A DNA stretch of 64,000 nucleotides from Pseudomonas lini (lineage in GTDB: Bacteria; Pseudomonadota; Gammaproteobacteria; Pseudomonadales; Pseudomonadaceae), in NCBI RefSeq assembly GCF_964063345.1, contig NZ_OZ061318.1:5456001-5520000 (forward strand), written 5' to 3'. Below are positions 43,670-53,021 of the stretch, piece by piece (the stretch's first letter is position 1; the number at the start of each line of letters is the position of its first letter). Below the pieces are notes generated by a model that saw only the letters and a program-made list of their open reading frames with translations, made no database searches and had not been told where the DNA came from. The translations under genes were made by a program, and so were the position numbers.

Positions 43670-44815
43670 ATGACCGATAACAGCCTGAGAACCGATCTTT
43701 TTTCTGCGTGCCGAATGGGCGCATTCGATCTCCCCAACCGTATTGTCATGGCGCCAGTCACCCGTAGCCGCATGGGTGAAGACGGTGTGCCTGACGAACT
43801 GCATGCCACTTACTACGCCCAGCGGGCCAGCGCCGGACTGCTTATCAGCGAGGCCACCAATATTTGCGCCCAAGGTCGCGGCTATGCCATGACTCCTGGT
43901 ATCTGGACGCCAGAGCAGGTGGTTGGTTGGAAGAAGGTGACCGATGCCGTCCATGCCGCGGGCGGTCGAATCGTTTGCCAGCTGTGGCACGTGGGACGCT
44001 TCTCCCACGTAGACCTGCAACCGGATGGCGGACTTCCGGTGGCGCCATCGGCGATCAAAGCCCAAGGCACCACCTACACCGCCAACGGCGTGGTTGAAGT
44101 GTCCATGCCCCGCGCTCTGGAGACATCGGAGATCCCGGGCATCATCGAGCAGTACAAGCACGCAGCCGCATGTGCAAAACGCGCAGGCTTCGACGGCGTT
44201 GAAGTTCACTCTGCCAACAGCTATCTGCTAGACCAGTTCTTGCGAGATTCCACCAATCAGCGCACCGACCAATACGGCGGTTCCATCGAGAACCGGACTC
44301 GGTTGACCCTCGAAGTCACCGAAGCCGTGGTCGCGATCTGGGGCGGCAACCGGGTTGGCATCCGCCTCTCGCCGGTGACGCCGGACGCGGGCAATACACA
44401 GCCCGACAGCAACGTCATGGCCACCTACGGCTATCTGATCAAGCGACTGAACGCGTTCCAACTGGCTTATCTGCATATCGTCGAAGGGGCCACCGCCACA
44501 TCTCGCGATGTACCGGAAGGCATTGACCTGGACGCGCTACGGGCGTTGTTCGACGGCCCGTATATTGGCAACAACGGTTATGACCTTGATCTGGCCGTTT
44601 CGCGGCGCGCGCAAGGCAAGGTCGATGCCGTCGCATTCGGCCGACCTTTTATCGCCAACCCGGATCTGGTCGAGCGTCTGCGCTTTGGCTTCGAGTTGGT
44701 CGTTGCACACCGTGAGGCTTACTACGGCGGTGGGGCAGAGGGTTACACCGACTGGCCCACCACCGACGCTAGCGCTGAAAGTGCGCGGCCTCATCCCCGA
44801 AAAAGCGCCGGTTGA
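43670..44815 (+). CDS. Old yellow enzyme (alkene reductase)
   Basis: 381 residues, FMN-binding TIM barrel of the NemA/OYE family: RIVMAPVTRSRMGEDGVPDE, QLWHVGRFSH, FDGVEVHSANSYLLDQFLRD, NQRTDQYGGSIENRTRL and FGRPFIANPDLVERL. The substrate-binding pair that is His/His or His/Asn in the family reads H-S-A-N here. It reduces activated C=C bonds with NAD(P)H. AGGT lies before the ATG. It follows a dicarboxylate-type symporter and precedes an NTF2-like gene; the set may handle an alpha,beta-unsaturated acid. Confidence 0.92.
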   Translation: MTDNSLRTDLFSACRMGAFDLPNRIVMAPVTRSRMGEDGVPDELHATYYAQRASAGLLISEATNICAQGRGYAMTPGIWTPEQVVGWKKVTDAVHAAGGRIVCQLWHVGRFSHVDLQPDGGLPVAPSAIKAQGTTYTANGVVEVSMPRALETSEIPGIIEQYKHAAACAKRAGFDGVEVHSANSYLLDQFLRDSTNQRTDQYGGSIENRTRLTLEVTEAVVAIWGGNRVGIRLSPVTPDAGNTQPDSNVMATYGYLIKRLNAFQLAYLHIVEGATATSRDVPEGIDLDALRALFDGPYIGNNGYDLDLAVSRRAQGKVDAVAFGRPFIANPDLVERLRFGFELVVAHREAYYGGGAEGYTDWPTTDASAESARPHPRKSAG

Positions 44816-44897
44816 ATGATTGCAGGCCGGCGCCTGGCAACAGCGCATGAGTGCGAAAAAACCAATTCAGTGTCAGTTACTTATCAGGAGTCATGCA

Positions 44898-45278
44898 ATG
44901 AGCAGTCTTACTTACGTTCAGGAATACAACGCGATTGTCGAGGTGCTTAACCAGTACAACGAAGGTGGCGCGAAGGCCGATAGCGCGCTAATGAAGCCCG
45001 CCTTCAACGAGCAGGCCACGATGTTTGGTGTCGATGGCGACAAGCTCGTCGGCGGCGCGATCCAGAATCTCTACGACGTCATCGACACCGCATTCCGTCC
45101 GTCCCCGGAAGCCAAAGCCGCCATCGTGCGCATCGACATCGTCGGCACGGCGGCCAGTGCGCGGGTCGATACCGACAACGTATCGGGGTTGCGCTTCACC
45201 GACTTCTTCAACCTGCTGAAGGTAGAAGGCAAGTGGACCATCGTCAGTAAGATCTACCACACCCACCCGAGCGTCTGA
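44898..45278 (+). CDS. NTF2-like / putative lumazine-binding protein
   Basis: 126 residues from the ATG at 44898 behind AGGAG; an open frame further upstream is not needed. N-terminal helix VQEYNAIVEVLNQYNEGGAKAD, then a curved sheet with FNEQATMFGVDGDKLVGGAI and DFFNLLKVEGKWTIVSKIYHTHP, the usual shape of NTF2-like proteins of the putative lumazine-binding type. Such small proteins are often isomerases, lyases or binders; function unknown. It is last in the LysR-linked series. Confidence 0.82.
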   Translation: MSSLTYVQEYNAIVEVLNQYNEGGAKADSALMKPAFNEQATMFGVDGDKLVGGAIQNLYDVIDTAFRPSPEAKAAIVRIDIVGTAASARVDTDNVSGLRFTDFFNLLKVEGKWTIVSKIYHTHPSV

Positions 45279-45314
45279 TCCCTCGGGTTGGTGACGTTAC
45301 CGTTTGAAAAAAAG

Positions 45315-45348
45315 CCAGGAAGGTCCTCGACATCGAGGACTTTCCTGG
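45315..45348 (-). terminator. Terminator for the hypothetical membrane protein
   Basis: CCAGGAAGGTCCTCGA (45315-45330) pairs with TCGAGGACTTTCCTGG (45333-45348). The seven As at 45307-45313 give a U tract on the minus strand, so it ends the gene whose stop lies at 45377. Confidence 0.88.
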
Positions 45349-45376
45349 AGCCGGTAAAGAGCCCTTATTCCAGCAC

Positions 45377-46138
45377 CTAGCGCATTACAATCTCACTGAA
45401 TTTGACGGTAAGCGCCTCATCATTCCCATCCCGAAACGCCAGTTTGATCGCAGGCGTTTTGCTCAGCTTGCTGTTGCTCTGCTGGAAGATCAGCGTAACG
45501 CGTGTCGGTACGTTGCGAATCAGCTGAAAGCGTAGCCGGGCGCTGTCCTCGACCTGGCCCACCCGGATCGACTCGAACTCAAGCGGACCGCCGGACTCGT
45601 CGAATAGCCGGGTGCCGTCATCGAAGCGAAAGCTGCGGTCCACGTTAAGGTTGGTCAGTTCAAATGTGCAGGTGGGCAAACGGCCGATATTTTCGCAACC
45701 CTCCAGTTCGATACGTACGTTATCCAGCACTTCCATGCGCTTGCCGAGCAGGTTGTTGCCTTCGTTTTCGACGATCTTGGTTTGCAGTTTGGCGAATTCG
45801 AAAGAGGGCTTGGCGTATTCGGTGCCCAGGATGAAAAAGCCGAAAGACAAGCCGGCAACCATGGAAAACTGCAATGCACCGCGGAGCATCGGCGTGAAGT
45901 TACGAATCTGCCAGCCGATTGAAACGGCCCCCAGAAACAGAAAGGTACTTACCAGCAACACGACGTTTTTCCAGCTGATGAAGCTGAAGCCGAACACGCT
46001 AGGGTCCGGCACGGCATAAGTGATCAACGCCCACATGGCGCCCAGCACGACACTGAGGCCTGCCATGCCGCGGGTGATCAATGAGGTGAATTTCTGAGTG
46101 CGGGTAAGCGATATTGCTGAATCTTGCGGAGATATCAC
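45377..46138 (-). CDS. Hypothetical inner-membrane protein
   Basis: 253 residues. Three hydrophobic helices lie in the N-terminal 110 residues (GMAGLSVVLGAMWALITYAV, NVVLLVSTFLFLGAVSIGW, LQFSMVAGLSFGFFILGTEY), followed by a soluble C-terminal domain with a predicted beta-rich pattern and two cysteines (GCENIGRLPTCTFE) that could form a disulphide. I do not recognise the family. It is a lone gene with its own strong terminator. Confidence 0.7.
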   Translation of the reverse strand: MISPQDSAISLTRTQKFTSLITRGMAGLSVVLGAMWALITYAVPDPSVFGFSFISWKNVVLLVSTFLFLGAVSIGWQIRNFTPMLRGALQFSMVAGLSFGFFILGTEYAKPSFEFAKLQTKIVENEGNNLLGKRMEVLDNVRIELEGCENIGRLPTCTFELTNLNVDRSFRFDDGTRLFDESGGPLEFESIRVGQVEDSARLRFQLIRNVPTRVTLIFQQSNSKLSKTPAIKLAFRDGNDEALTVKFSEIVMR

Positions 46139-46392
46139 AGTGCTGATTCCTTGTTCCGTAGCCGATCGTCCATCCTTGAAGGCGACTGTCAGGCTGTAGC
46201 AATAGAAAACCTTGATATATCAAGGTCAGGGCCTGATTGTGGCGGGATGCCATTATCCAGTAATGGCGCGGCGGGTAAAGGCGTGCGGGCACGGCTGCGC
46301 TGGAATAACCATCGATTATTTGCTTAAGTCCAACTATCGCAGGCACACCTATGCGGCGCTTAAATCCCAGGGCGCTTCAACCAGAGAATCCC

Positions 46393-46962
46393 ATGATCCC
46401 TCGATTCACGCGTTTCGCCGCATTGCTCGCCATCCTCACGCTCGGCACCTTGCCGTGCGCCCATGCCGTCGAGTACACCCAGGTGAACACCACCGCCAGC
46501 AAGATCTCTTTCACCTATAACCAGTTCGGCTCCCGGGCGTACGGCACCTTCGGCAAGTTCGACGCCACGCTCGATTTCGACACGGCGAACCCCACGGCGG
46601 CCCACGCCAGGCTGACCATCGACCTTGCCAGCATCGACGCCGGGGGCAGCGATGCCAACAGCGAGTTGCAAAAGCCTGCCTGGTTCAACACGGCGGACTA
46701 TCCGGTGGCGACCTTTGAATCGACCGGGGTGAAAGCACTGGGCGACCATCGCTACTTGATCACCGGCAATCTCACGCTCAGGGGCATGACGCGCGAGTTG
46801 CAGGTGAAGGTGCAGTTGAAGCCGGAAAAAGCCATCGGGATCTTCGATGGCGACATCATTGTTAAGCGCAGGGACTTCAACATCGGGGAAGGGGAGTGGG
46901 GCGACAAGGTTGTCTCCAACGACATCAACATCCGCTTCCGCATCGTCGCGCCCGAGCGCTGA
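46393..46962 (+). CDS. Periplasmic YceI-family protein
   Basis: 189 residues from the ATG at 46393. Signal peptide MIPRFTRFAALLAILTLGTL...HA|VEY. The YceI lipocalin-like barrel is evident in KISFTYNQFGSRAYGTFGKF, FDTANPTAAHARLTIDLASI, the ELQKPAWFNTADYPVATFES segment and RELQVKVQLKPEK. YceI proteins bind isoprenoid-type molecules in the periplasm; the ligand here is unknown. It is followed by a GNAT gene 60 bases downstream. Confidence 0.9.
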   Translation: MIPRFTRFAALLAILTLGTLPCAHAVEYTQVNTTASKISFTYNQFGSRAYGTFGKFDATLDFDTANPTAAHARLTIDLASIDAGGSDANSELQKPAWFNTADYPVATFESTGVKALGDHRYLITGNLTLRGMTRELQVKVQLKPEKAIGIFDGDIIVKRRDFNIGEGEWGDKVVSNDINIRFRIVAPER

Positions 46963-47022
46963 TTTTCCTGTGAGGGGCTCGATCTGTGACAATAGCGGGC
47001 TTAACCCGGAGTCAGAAACCCA

Positions 47023-47733
47023 ATGCCCCAGCTCACCCACTTTGCCACCCCGTGCCCGGAGCCCATCAACAGCCAGATTCTGCAGATGGTCGTCGACAAT
47101 TTAACCGACATCAGCATGGTGGGCATCGCGCCGAGCAACCCGTTGTACAACGTCTATCAATACACGGTGGGCTACGAGGTTCATCTCTACCTCGAAGCGC
47201 TCAGCGGCGCCAAAGGCATCGCTGTCGAACTGATTGTTGCAACGGATGACGAAGACCCCGAGACGGTCATCGGTTTTCTGCTGTACCTGCCCGTCAAGGA
47301 CGATCCCGAAGCGTGCGGCGTGGCGTATATGGCGGTGCAGGCCAGCCATCGGCGGCGGGGTGTCGCACGGGCGATGCTGCAAGACATGCTCGGTCGCTAC
47401 CCGCATGCCGAACTGACCTGCACGGTCGCCAAGGTGCCCTGGTTCGAATCGATGGGCTTCCAGGTGTTGGGCGTGCGCGGCACTCAGGTGCTGATGAACA
47501 CCCGTGATCACGGTACCGAAGGCTTGATGGGCTTACTGGATGTCACATTTATCTACAGTTCTCTGGAGGTGCGGCAGATACATACGTATCTGCTGCACAA
47601 ACACGGCAAGCGGGCGATGATCGATGCGGAGAAGCAGCGCGACCGGCATCTCGACCAGATGACGCGTAACGCCAAGGCGTTTGTGCTGGAACGTTTGAGC
47701 AAAGACGCCGATCGCGGGCCTCGTCCCGTCTAG
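47023..47733 (+). CDS. GNAT-family N-acetyltransferase with C-terminal extension
   Basis: 236 residues. The central part is a GNAT fold: TVIGFLLYLPVKDDPEACGV, YMAVQASHRRRGVARAMLQD (acetyl-CoA loop R-R-R-G-V-A) and the terminal strand PWFESMGFQVLGVRGTQVLM. About 70 further residues follow, rich in Arg, Lys and His, ending AFVLERLSKDADRGPRP; this extension is not part of the basic fold. Substrate unknown. It lies 60 bases after the YceI gene and may be co-transcribed. Confidence 0.82.
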   Translation: MPQLTHFATPCPEPINSQILQMVVDNLTDISMVGIAPSNPLYNVYQYTVGYEVHLYLEALSGAKGIAVELIVATDDEDPETVIGFLLYLPVKDDPEACGVAYMAVQASHRRRGVARAMLQDMLGRYPHAELTCTVAKVPWFESMGFQVLGVRGTQVLMNTRDHGTEGLMGLLDVTFIYSSLEVRQIHTYLLHKHGKRAMIDAEKQRDRHLDQMTRNAKAFVLERLSKDADRGPRPV

Positions 47734-48050
47734 ACTGTTGAGTCCTTTCGGGCGCGCAGGCTGGCCGAGGCGTGATATTCTGTCGCATTAACTTGGTTTG
47801 ACTTATTCGGTTCGTACGTCCACAGACGTCCGACAGAATCAATGTCGCTCAAAGTAGCTGAGCCAATAATGATAAAAATCAGTACGCGAGGGACATATAA
47901 CTGAGGTCGATGGAGACACGTCGGCCTTGTGTGCCCACCTCCAAATCCTTGTAAGTGCAGGAACCCACGGCACGCTGCCTGCGTACCCGTACTCTTGGGT
48001 TGCTCATGTTGAGGATTGGGGGCGGATGGCGTTTATCATAGGTGCTACAA
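47734..48050. other. Intergenic region before mqo, no convincing gene
   Basis: 317 bases form the promoter and leader region of mqo. A minus-strand reading frame of 42 codons (48007 to 47879, basic, MSNPRVRVRRQRAV...) is open but has no family resemblance and no good ribosome site, so it is not called. The AGGT at 48039-48042 is a plausible ribosome site for the ATG at 48051. Confidence 0.5.
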
Positions 48051-49697
48051 ATGTTTAAGAAACTGAACACGGCCCTGCTGGGGCTGGCTTTGTCGATGGG
48101 GATCACGTCCGCCTACGCGGAAGAGGCAAAGAAAGTCGATGTGCTGCTCATTGGCGGCGGCATCATGAGTGCAACACTGGGTGTCTGGCTCAATGAGCTG
48201 GAACCCGACCTGTCGATGGAAATGGTCGAGCGCCTCGACGGCGTCGCCCAGGAAAGCTCCAACGGCTGGAACAACGCCGGTACCGGTCACTCCGCCCTGG
48301 CCGAGTTGAACTACACCCCGGAAGACGACAAGGGCAATGTCCAGATCGCGAAAGCCGTTGAAATCAACGAAGCCTTCCAGATCTCCCGTCAGTTCTGGGC
48401 CTGGCAAGTTCAGCAAGGCGTGCTGAAGAACCCGCGTTCGTTCATCAACTCCACTCCGCACATGAGCTTTGTGTGGGGCGATGACAACATCAAGTTCCTG
48501 AAGAAGCGCTACGAAGCCCTGCAAGCGAGCCCGCTGTTCGCCGGCATGCAGTACTCCGAAGACCCGGCTGTGATCAAGAAGTGGGTTCCGCTGATGATGG
48601 AAGGGCGTGACCCGAACCAGAAAGTCGCGGCCACCTGGAGCCCGCTCGGCACCGACATGAACTTTGGCGAGATCACCCGCCAGTTCGTCGCGCACCTGCA
48701 AACCACACCGAAGTTCGACTTGAAACTGTCTAGCGAAGTGCAAGACATCACCAAGAACGCAGACGGCAGCTGGCGCGTCAGCTACAAAAACCTGAAAGAC
48801 GGCACCAAAACCGAAACCGACGCCAAGTTCGTCTTCATCGGCGCGGGCGGCGGTGCACTGCACCTGCTGCAGAAGTCCGGCATTCCTGAAGCCCAGGAAT
48901 ACGCAGGCTTCCCGGTAGGCGGCTCGTTCCTCGTGACCGAAAACCCGACCATCGCCGAACAACACCTGGCCAAGGCCTACGGCAAAGCCTCCGTTGGCGC
49001 ACCGCCAATGTCGGTTCCACACCTTGACACCCGCGTGCTGGACGGCAAGCGCGTCATCCTGTTTGGCCCATTCGCGACCTTCAGCACCAAGTTCCTGAAA
49101 GAAGGCTCGTACCTGGACCTGCTGACCACCACGACCACACACAATGTGTGGCCAATGACCAAGGTCGGCATCAAGGAATACCCGCTGGTCGAGTACCTTG
49201 CAGGCCAACTGATGCTGTCTGACGAAGACCGCCTCAACGCCCTGAAAGAATACTTCCCGAACGCCAAAGCCGAAGACTGGCGCCTGTGGCAAGCCGGCCA
49301 ACGCGTGCAAATCATCAAGCGTGATGAAGCTGCCGGTGGCGTGCTGAAGTTGGGTACCGAGATTGTTGCTTCTGCTGACGGCACTATTGCTGGTCTGCTG
49401 GGTGCATCGCCGGGCGCATCGACTGCCGCACCGATCATGCTGACCGTGCTGCAGAAAGTGTTCAAGGACAAGGTTGCCTCGCCAGCCTGGCAGGAAAAGC
49501 TGCATCAGATCGTGCCGAGCTATGGCACTCAGCTGAACAGCAGCCCTGAGAAAGTGGCTCAAGAGTGGGCTTACACCTCTAAGGTGTTGGAGCTGACTCC
49601 GCCGCCGGCGATTGGTCAGGTGGCGGCTCCGGCTGCTGCTCCGGCCGCTCCGGCTAAGGCGCCGAAGGCTAATGCTGCGACTGATATGGCTCTGTAA
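48051..49697 (+). CDS. mqo: Malate:quinone oxidoreductase with export-type N-terminus
   Basis: 548 residues from the ATG at 48051 (a GTG at 48042 is in frame). FAD-dependent Mqo oxidises malate to oxaloacetate and passes electrons to quinone at the membrane. Family motifs: [20 protein letters not shown] (FAD binding), [40 protein letters not shown] and [17 protein letters not shown] near the end. Before the FAD motif stands [25 protein letters not shown], a good signal peptide, and the C-terminus is a Pro/Ala-rich tail ([15 protein letters not shown]). I recall the same N-terminal form in one Pseudomonas Mqo paralogue. Confidence 0.93.
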   Translation: MFKKLNTALLGLALSMGITSAYAEEAKKVDVLLIGGGIMSATLGVWLNELEPDLSMEMVERLDGVAQESSNGWNNAGTGHSALAELNYTPEDDKGNVQIAKAVEINEAFQISRQFWAWQVQQGVLKNPRSFINSTPHMSFVWGDDNIKFLKKRYEALQASPLFAGMQYSEDPAVIKKWVPLMMEGRDPNQKVAATWSPLGTDMNFGEITRQFVAHLQTTPKFDLKLSSEVQDITKNADGSWRVSYKNLKDGTKTETDAKFVFIGAGGGALHLLQKSGIPEAQEYAGFPVGGSFLVTENPTIAEQHLAKAYGKASVGAPPMSVPHLDTRVLDGKRVILFGPFATFSTKFLKEGSYLDLLTTTTTHNVWPMTKVGIKEYPLVEYLAGQLMLSDEDRLNALKEYFPNAKAEDWRLWQAGQRVQIIKRDEAAGGVLKLGTEIVASADGTIAGLLGASPGASTAAPIMLTVLQKVFKDKVASPAWQEKLHQIVPSYGTQLNSSPEKVAQEWAYTSKVLELTPPPAIGQVAAPAAAPAAPAKAPKANAATDMAL

Positions 49698-49711
49698 CTA
49701 GAAGCGTAATC

Positions 49712-49785
49712 GGAAAGCCCACTGGATCGGTGACGGTCAGTGGGCTTTTTTGTGGGCGAGTGTTTTCTGCAAAGGAATATTCATT
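49712..49785 (+). terminator. Terminator after mqo, left copy of a direct repeat
   Basis: AAAGCCCACTG (49714-49724) pairs with CAGTGGGCTTT (49738-49748) followed by Ts. The hairpin, its loop (GGTGACGGT against GGCGACGGT) and the following GTG...TTTT-TGCAA-GG text recur at 51737-51800, about 2 kb downstream. Confidence 0.9.
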
Positions 49786-49794
49786 TCGGCTCAC

Positions 49795-50334
49795 ATGTCT
49801 GCTTTCGGCCAGAATCTTCGCCTGCCAATGTTATCGACAAGAGCTAACTGTCCATATCCGAAAGAAGAGTGATGCGCGCCGAGCAAACAACGACATGTTA
49901 AGGCTGGTCGTTGGGGTGCCAAACCCTAAGGCACGCATTGCGGTGAAAAAAGGTCTGTCGGCAGCAACAAGGGTTTTGGGTGGATTCTGTTGAGCGCTGC
50001 CGAATCAAAGGCTAGGTCCCAGCCGCATCGTATCCGCAGTGCGGTATCTGAATTCGCCCACATCAGAACAGCCAAACTGAGTTTCTGCTGCGGCACAAAG
50101 GCCAGCTTCCGGTTGGGTGCGTGTGGTGTGTCAAGGCACGTCATCGGAGGTAGAACTCCACTCGTTACAGGGGGAGTTCCAGCCCAACGGAGGATTACTC
50201 TATATAAAAATCTTGATACAATTGCCAGAATTTTGGCGCCATGCGCCGTTTCGAAAGAAGACAGATGTCCTGTGCAATCGCTTAAAACCGTTAGGTCCGC
50301 TTTTCCCTTCTGCCATCAAATCGCCAAGGCGACC
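49795..50334. other. Non-coding stretch with repeat remnant and possible gene relics
   Basis: About 540 bases after mqo hold no gene I can support. ATGTCTGCTTTCGGCC at 49795 is a remnant of the intergenic repeat seen at 62381. Between 49926 and 50144 the minus strand reads RKLAFVPQQKLSLAVLMWAN, which distantly recalls the last strands of class C beta-lactamase-like hydrolases and may be a gene relic. Plus-strand frames here lack ribosome sites until the kinase-like gene. Confidence 0.4.
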
Positions 50335-51114
50335 TTGAATTTCTCGCACCCCCCGAGCGTAGCGGTCCTTAATTCCATTGGTAAGTTGATAGAACCGCAT
50401 TACCTGGAGCGCCCCAACCGCATCAGACAATTCGTGGGTCATGGCGAATGCAAGCTCTTCATGAAGGTTCAACGTGTCAAGACGCTGCCAAAGAAATTCC
50501 GCATAGCGCTGGGACGCCCAAAGCGCTCAGGCAGGTTCGACTGGCCTATCGAGGAGCTGTTGAACACGATCATAGCCGCAGAACGCGGTGTTGAGACTGC
50601 CCGCATTGTGGGCTTCGGGGTGGTCAAGCCGAGGTTCGGTATTATCCAGGAGTTCGTGCTGTTGACAGAATTCCTCGAGGGACACTCGAATGGTTTGCAA
50701 TGGCTGCAGAAGCACCCTGAGCGGGTGGTTGAGTTCGTTAAAGGGTGCATGAACCTCATTGTCGACATGCGCAAGCGTGGTCTGATTCACCTTGACCTAT
50801 GGGTGGCGAACATCATGGTGCCTGAAAAGCAGTGGAGTACTCTGCGGGTCATCGATATGGAGAATGTTTTCACCCGCCCATCGGGTTTCACCTCTGAAAC
50901 CTTGGGTTTTCAGTTGGGTTTTCTCTATCACAAAGAAATGAGCCATTTCATCGACGAAGCGTTGTACGACGGTTTGGTCGCTGACTTTCTGCGTGAGTGC
51001 GTGGAAATCGATAGCGCTGCGTTCGCGCGGATTTACACGGCGAGCAAGCACAACAAGTTCAGTCATAAGAAACGCCGCAAGATTTTTCTCGAAGGCGAGT
51101 TGGAGATCTCCTGA
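50335..51114 (+). CDS. LPS-kinase-like protein (InaA/WaaP type)
   Basis: Start uncertain: the frame is open from 49990, but the TTG at 50335 with AAGG close upstream gives about 259 residues, normal for this family. Visible kinase features are the nucleotide-lysine strand CKLFMKVQR, the conserved acid in WPIEELLNTIIAAERG, FVLLTEFLEG, the catalytic loop H-L-D-L-W-V-A-N-I-M-V and the metal site VIDMENVF. InaA/WaaP-like kinases phosphorylate heptose or Kdo of LPS core, or respond to envelope stress. The gene is not part of an LPS cluster and lies between two copies of a terminator repeat. Confidence 0.72.
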   Translation: MNFSHPPSVAVLNSIGKLIEPHYLERPNRIRQFVGHGECKLFMKVQRVKTLPKKFRIALGRPKRSGRFDWPIEELLNTIIAAERGVETARIVGFGVVKPRFGIIQEFVLLTEFLEGHSNGLQWLQKHPERVVEFVKGCMNLIVDMRKRGLIHLDLWVANIMVPEKQWSTLRVIDMENVFTRPSGFTSETLGFQLGFLYHKEMSHFIDEALYDGLVADFLRECVEIDSAAFARIYTASKHNKFSHKKRRKIFLEGELEIS

Positions 51115-51248
51115 ATACGCTGGGGGACAGCCTTTGACAACAAAGGCCATTGCAGCATTGCGCACCATCACGACTAAGGCTGTGCAACCGAATCCGATCA
51201 CACCGTCAGCGAGACCGGGTAAACCACACAGGCCGGGCAACCGGCTGG

Positions 51249-51491
51249 CTAAAGGTGTTTCTGCTCAATGATCGCTTGAGCCATTTTGTCCAGTTCTTCA
51301 TGGGCTACAAGCTCATCAGTCCAGCGCCCTACCACCTCTTGGTAGTTCTCGACCGCTTTGGTGCTATCACCCTCTGGATGGCGAATAGGTCCGATAAACG
51401 CCACCGAAGGTGGACCGTCCTTTTGCGGGCCAAACGTGATCCAAACTTTTGGATCGTTCTCCGGGTAGCCGTATGAATCCCAATGAGCCAT
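51249..51491 (-). CDS. Small hypothetical protein
   Basis: 80 residues from the ATG at 51491, which follows AGGAG at seven bases; the longer frame to 51542 has no ribosome site. The product, beginning MAHWDSYGYPENDPKVWITF, is acidic, without signal or membrane segment. I do not recognise it. The good ribosome site and regular codon use support a real gene. It converges toward the kinase-like gene. Confidence 0.6.
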   Translation of the reverse strand: MAHWDSYGYPENDPKVWITFGPQKDGPPSVAFIGPIRHPEGDSTKAVENYQEVVGRWTDELVAHEELDKMAQAIIEQKHL

Positions 51492-51640
51492 ATCGATTCT
51501 CCTGGATCCGGCCTTATGCCGGGCCATCAACAAATAGCCCACAAACTCACTTCACGCCAGCTGGCGAAACAAGTGCCGCTACGGGAAAACGAAGTCGCGC
51601 AAGGATTTACCACTCGCGATGAAGTATTGTCTGCCGGTAG

Positions 51641-51736
51641 CAAGGTCGTGCAGCTCAATTGTCGGTGAATCGGGTGTTGGATCAGGTTGATCCGCAGGAG
51701 TAGGTGAGGGCGTTGTTTCAACGCGTCACGCAGTAA
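51641..51736 (+). pseudogene. 3' remnant of an unidentified gene
   Basis: Frame ending at TAA 51734-51736 reads QGRAAQLSVNRVLDQVDPQE, then an in-frame TAG (51701-51703), then VRALFQRVTQ. The style is that of a normal protein C-terminus and it runs directly into a strong terminator, but upstream the frame is closed. Probably the tail of a deleted gene. The rest of the gap 51492-51640 shows nothing recognisable. Confidence 0.35.
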
Positions 51737-51800
51737 AAAGCCCACTGAACCGGCGACGGTCAGTGGGCTTTTTTGTGAGGATCGGTTTTTTGCAAGGGCA
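51737..51800 (+). terminator. Terminator, right copy of a direct repeat
   Basis: AAAGCCCACTG (51737-51747) pairs with CAGTGGGCTTT (51761-51771), then Ts. The copy matches the mqo terminator through stem, loop and about 30 bases of the downstream flank. Confidence 0.88.
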
Positions 51801-51845
51801 CCTCAATGGTTGCGCTTGCGCGCAACGCCCCATGCCTGGCGCACC

Positions 51846-51872
51846 AATAAGAAGCCCCACTTGCGCGGGGCT
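51846..51872 (-). terminator. Terminator for the haloperoxidase-like gene
   Basis: AGCCCC (51853-51858) pairs with GGGGCT (51867-51872); on the minus strand the stem is followed by TTCTTATT. It lies six bases beyond the stop of the 51879-52808 gene. Confidence 0.7.
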
Positions 51873-51878
51873 CGATAG

Positions 51879-52808
51879 TCACTTTTGCTGGAGGAACGTC
51901 AGCAGATCTTGATTGAGCCGCTCCTTGTGCGTATCTGCCAAGCCGTGGGGTGCGCCAGGATAGACAATCAACTGCGAATTTTTTATCAGCTTGGCTGCGG
52001 CATGCGCCGAGGCAGTGATCGGTACGATCTGATCGTCATCGCCGTGCACGATCAGCGTGGGCACGTCAAATTTGGCCAGATCCGGGCGGAAATCAGTGGC
52101 TGAGAACGCGGCGATCGAGTCATAGGTGTTTTTGTGGCCCGCTTGCATGCCCTGGGCCCAGAACGAATCTATCAGCCCCTGCGAGGGTGTTGCCCCTTTG
52201 CGGTTGAAGCCAAAGAACGGGCCGGAGGCGATGTCGCGATACAGCTGCGAGCGGTTTTCCAGCGACGCTTTGCGAAGGCCGTCGAAGACTTCAATCGGCA
52301 GGCCGCCTGGGTAGTCATTGGTTTTGAGCATCATCGGCGGGACGGCACTGATGAGCGCTGCTTTTTTCACCCGCCCGGTACCGTGCCGGCCAATGTAGCG
52401 GGCCACCTCACCGCCACCAGTTGAAAAACCGACCAGGGTTACGTCTTTCAGGTCGAGCGTTTCGATCACAGTGGCCAAATCGTCAGCGTAATGATCCATA
52501 TCATTGCCCTCCCACGGCTGGCTGGAGCGACCATGGCCGCGCCGGTCGTGAGCGATGACGCGGTAACCCTTGTCCGCCAGGAACATCATCTGTGATTCCC
52601 AGCTATCCGAATTCAGCGGCCAACCATGGCTGAACGTCACGACTTGTCCATCTTTCGGACCCCAGTCCTTGTAGTAAAGCTGTACGCCATCCTGGGTCGT
52701 TATGTAGCTGTTGCCACGGGTTTTTGGTGTCTCTGCGAGGCTGAAGTCTGCCGCCAAACTTGCAAATGCCGCGCTGATTGCTAGAAGTGTGTTGGTGATT
52801 TTGCTCAT
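51879..52808 (-). CDS. Exported alpha/beta hydrolase, non-haem haloperoxidase type
   Basis: 309 residues. Signal peptide [27 protein letters not shown]. The mature part starts [20 protein letters not shown] and has oxyanion [26 protein letters not shown], nucleophile [13 protein letters not shown] (Ser near residue 130), DDQIVPI acid and [11 protein letters not shown] histidine. This is the cofactor-free haloperoxidase/arylesterase (perhydrolase) group, usually cytosolic; export is unusual. AGGAAC lies before the ATG on the minus strand. Confidence 0.9.
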   Translation of the reverse strand: MSKITNTLLAISAAFASLAADFSLAETPKTRGNSYITTQDGVQLYYKDWGPKDGQVVTFSHGWPLNSDSWESQMMFLADKGYRVIAHDRRGHGRSSQPWEGNDMDHYADDLATVIETLDLKDVTLVGFSTGGGEVARYIGRHGTGRVKKAALISAVPPMMLKTNDYPGGLPIEVFDGLRKASLENRSQLYRDIASGPFFGFNRKGATPSQGLIDSFWAQGMQAGHKNTYDSIAAFSATDFRPDLAKFDVPTLIVHGDDDQIVPITASAHAAAKLIKNSQLIVYPGAPHGLADTHKERLNQDLLTFLQQK

Positions 52809-53021
52809 ATAAAGTTCCTCGGTTGACTGTAGTTAGATCTCTGCCATCCGGGTATCCGATGGCGAGTCGACAAGGAGAATTCTTGCAGGGGAATGTATAC
52901 CGGCTGTGTTCAGAACCGGCCGTTTCTAATATTTGTGAGTATGGAAAGGCGCTGGATACAGTCGCTTACAAAACCCCGCTCGTGCAGGCCCATCGGTAGG
53001 GACTGCACGGTCGAGAAGCAC

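Noticed and set aside
47879..48106. Minus-strand frame in the mqo leader
   Set aside because: No ribosome site, no recognisable family, and it overlaps the start of mqo.
49926..50144. Minus-strand segment resembling a beta-lactamase-like C-terminus
   Set aside because: Only about 20 residues look familiar; too little to call a pseudogene.
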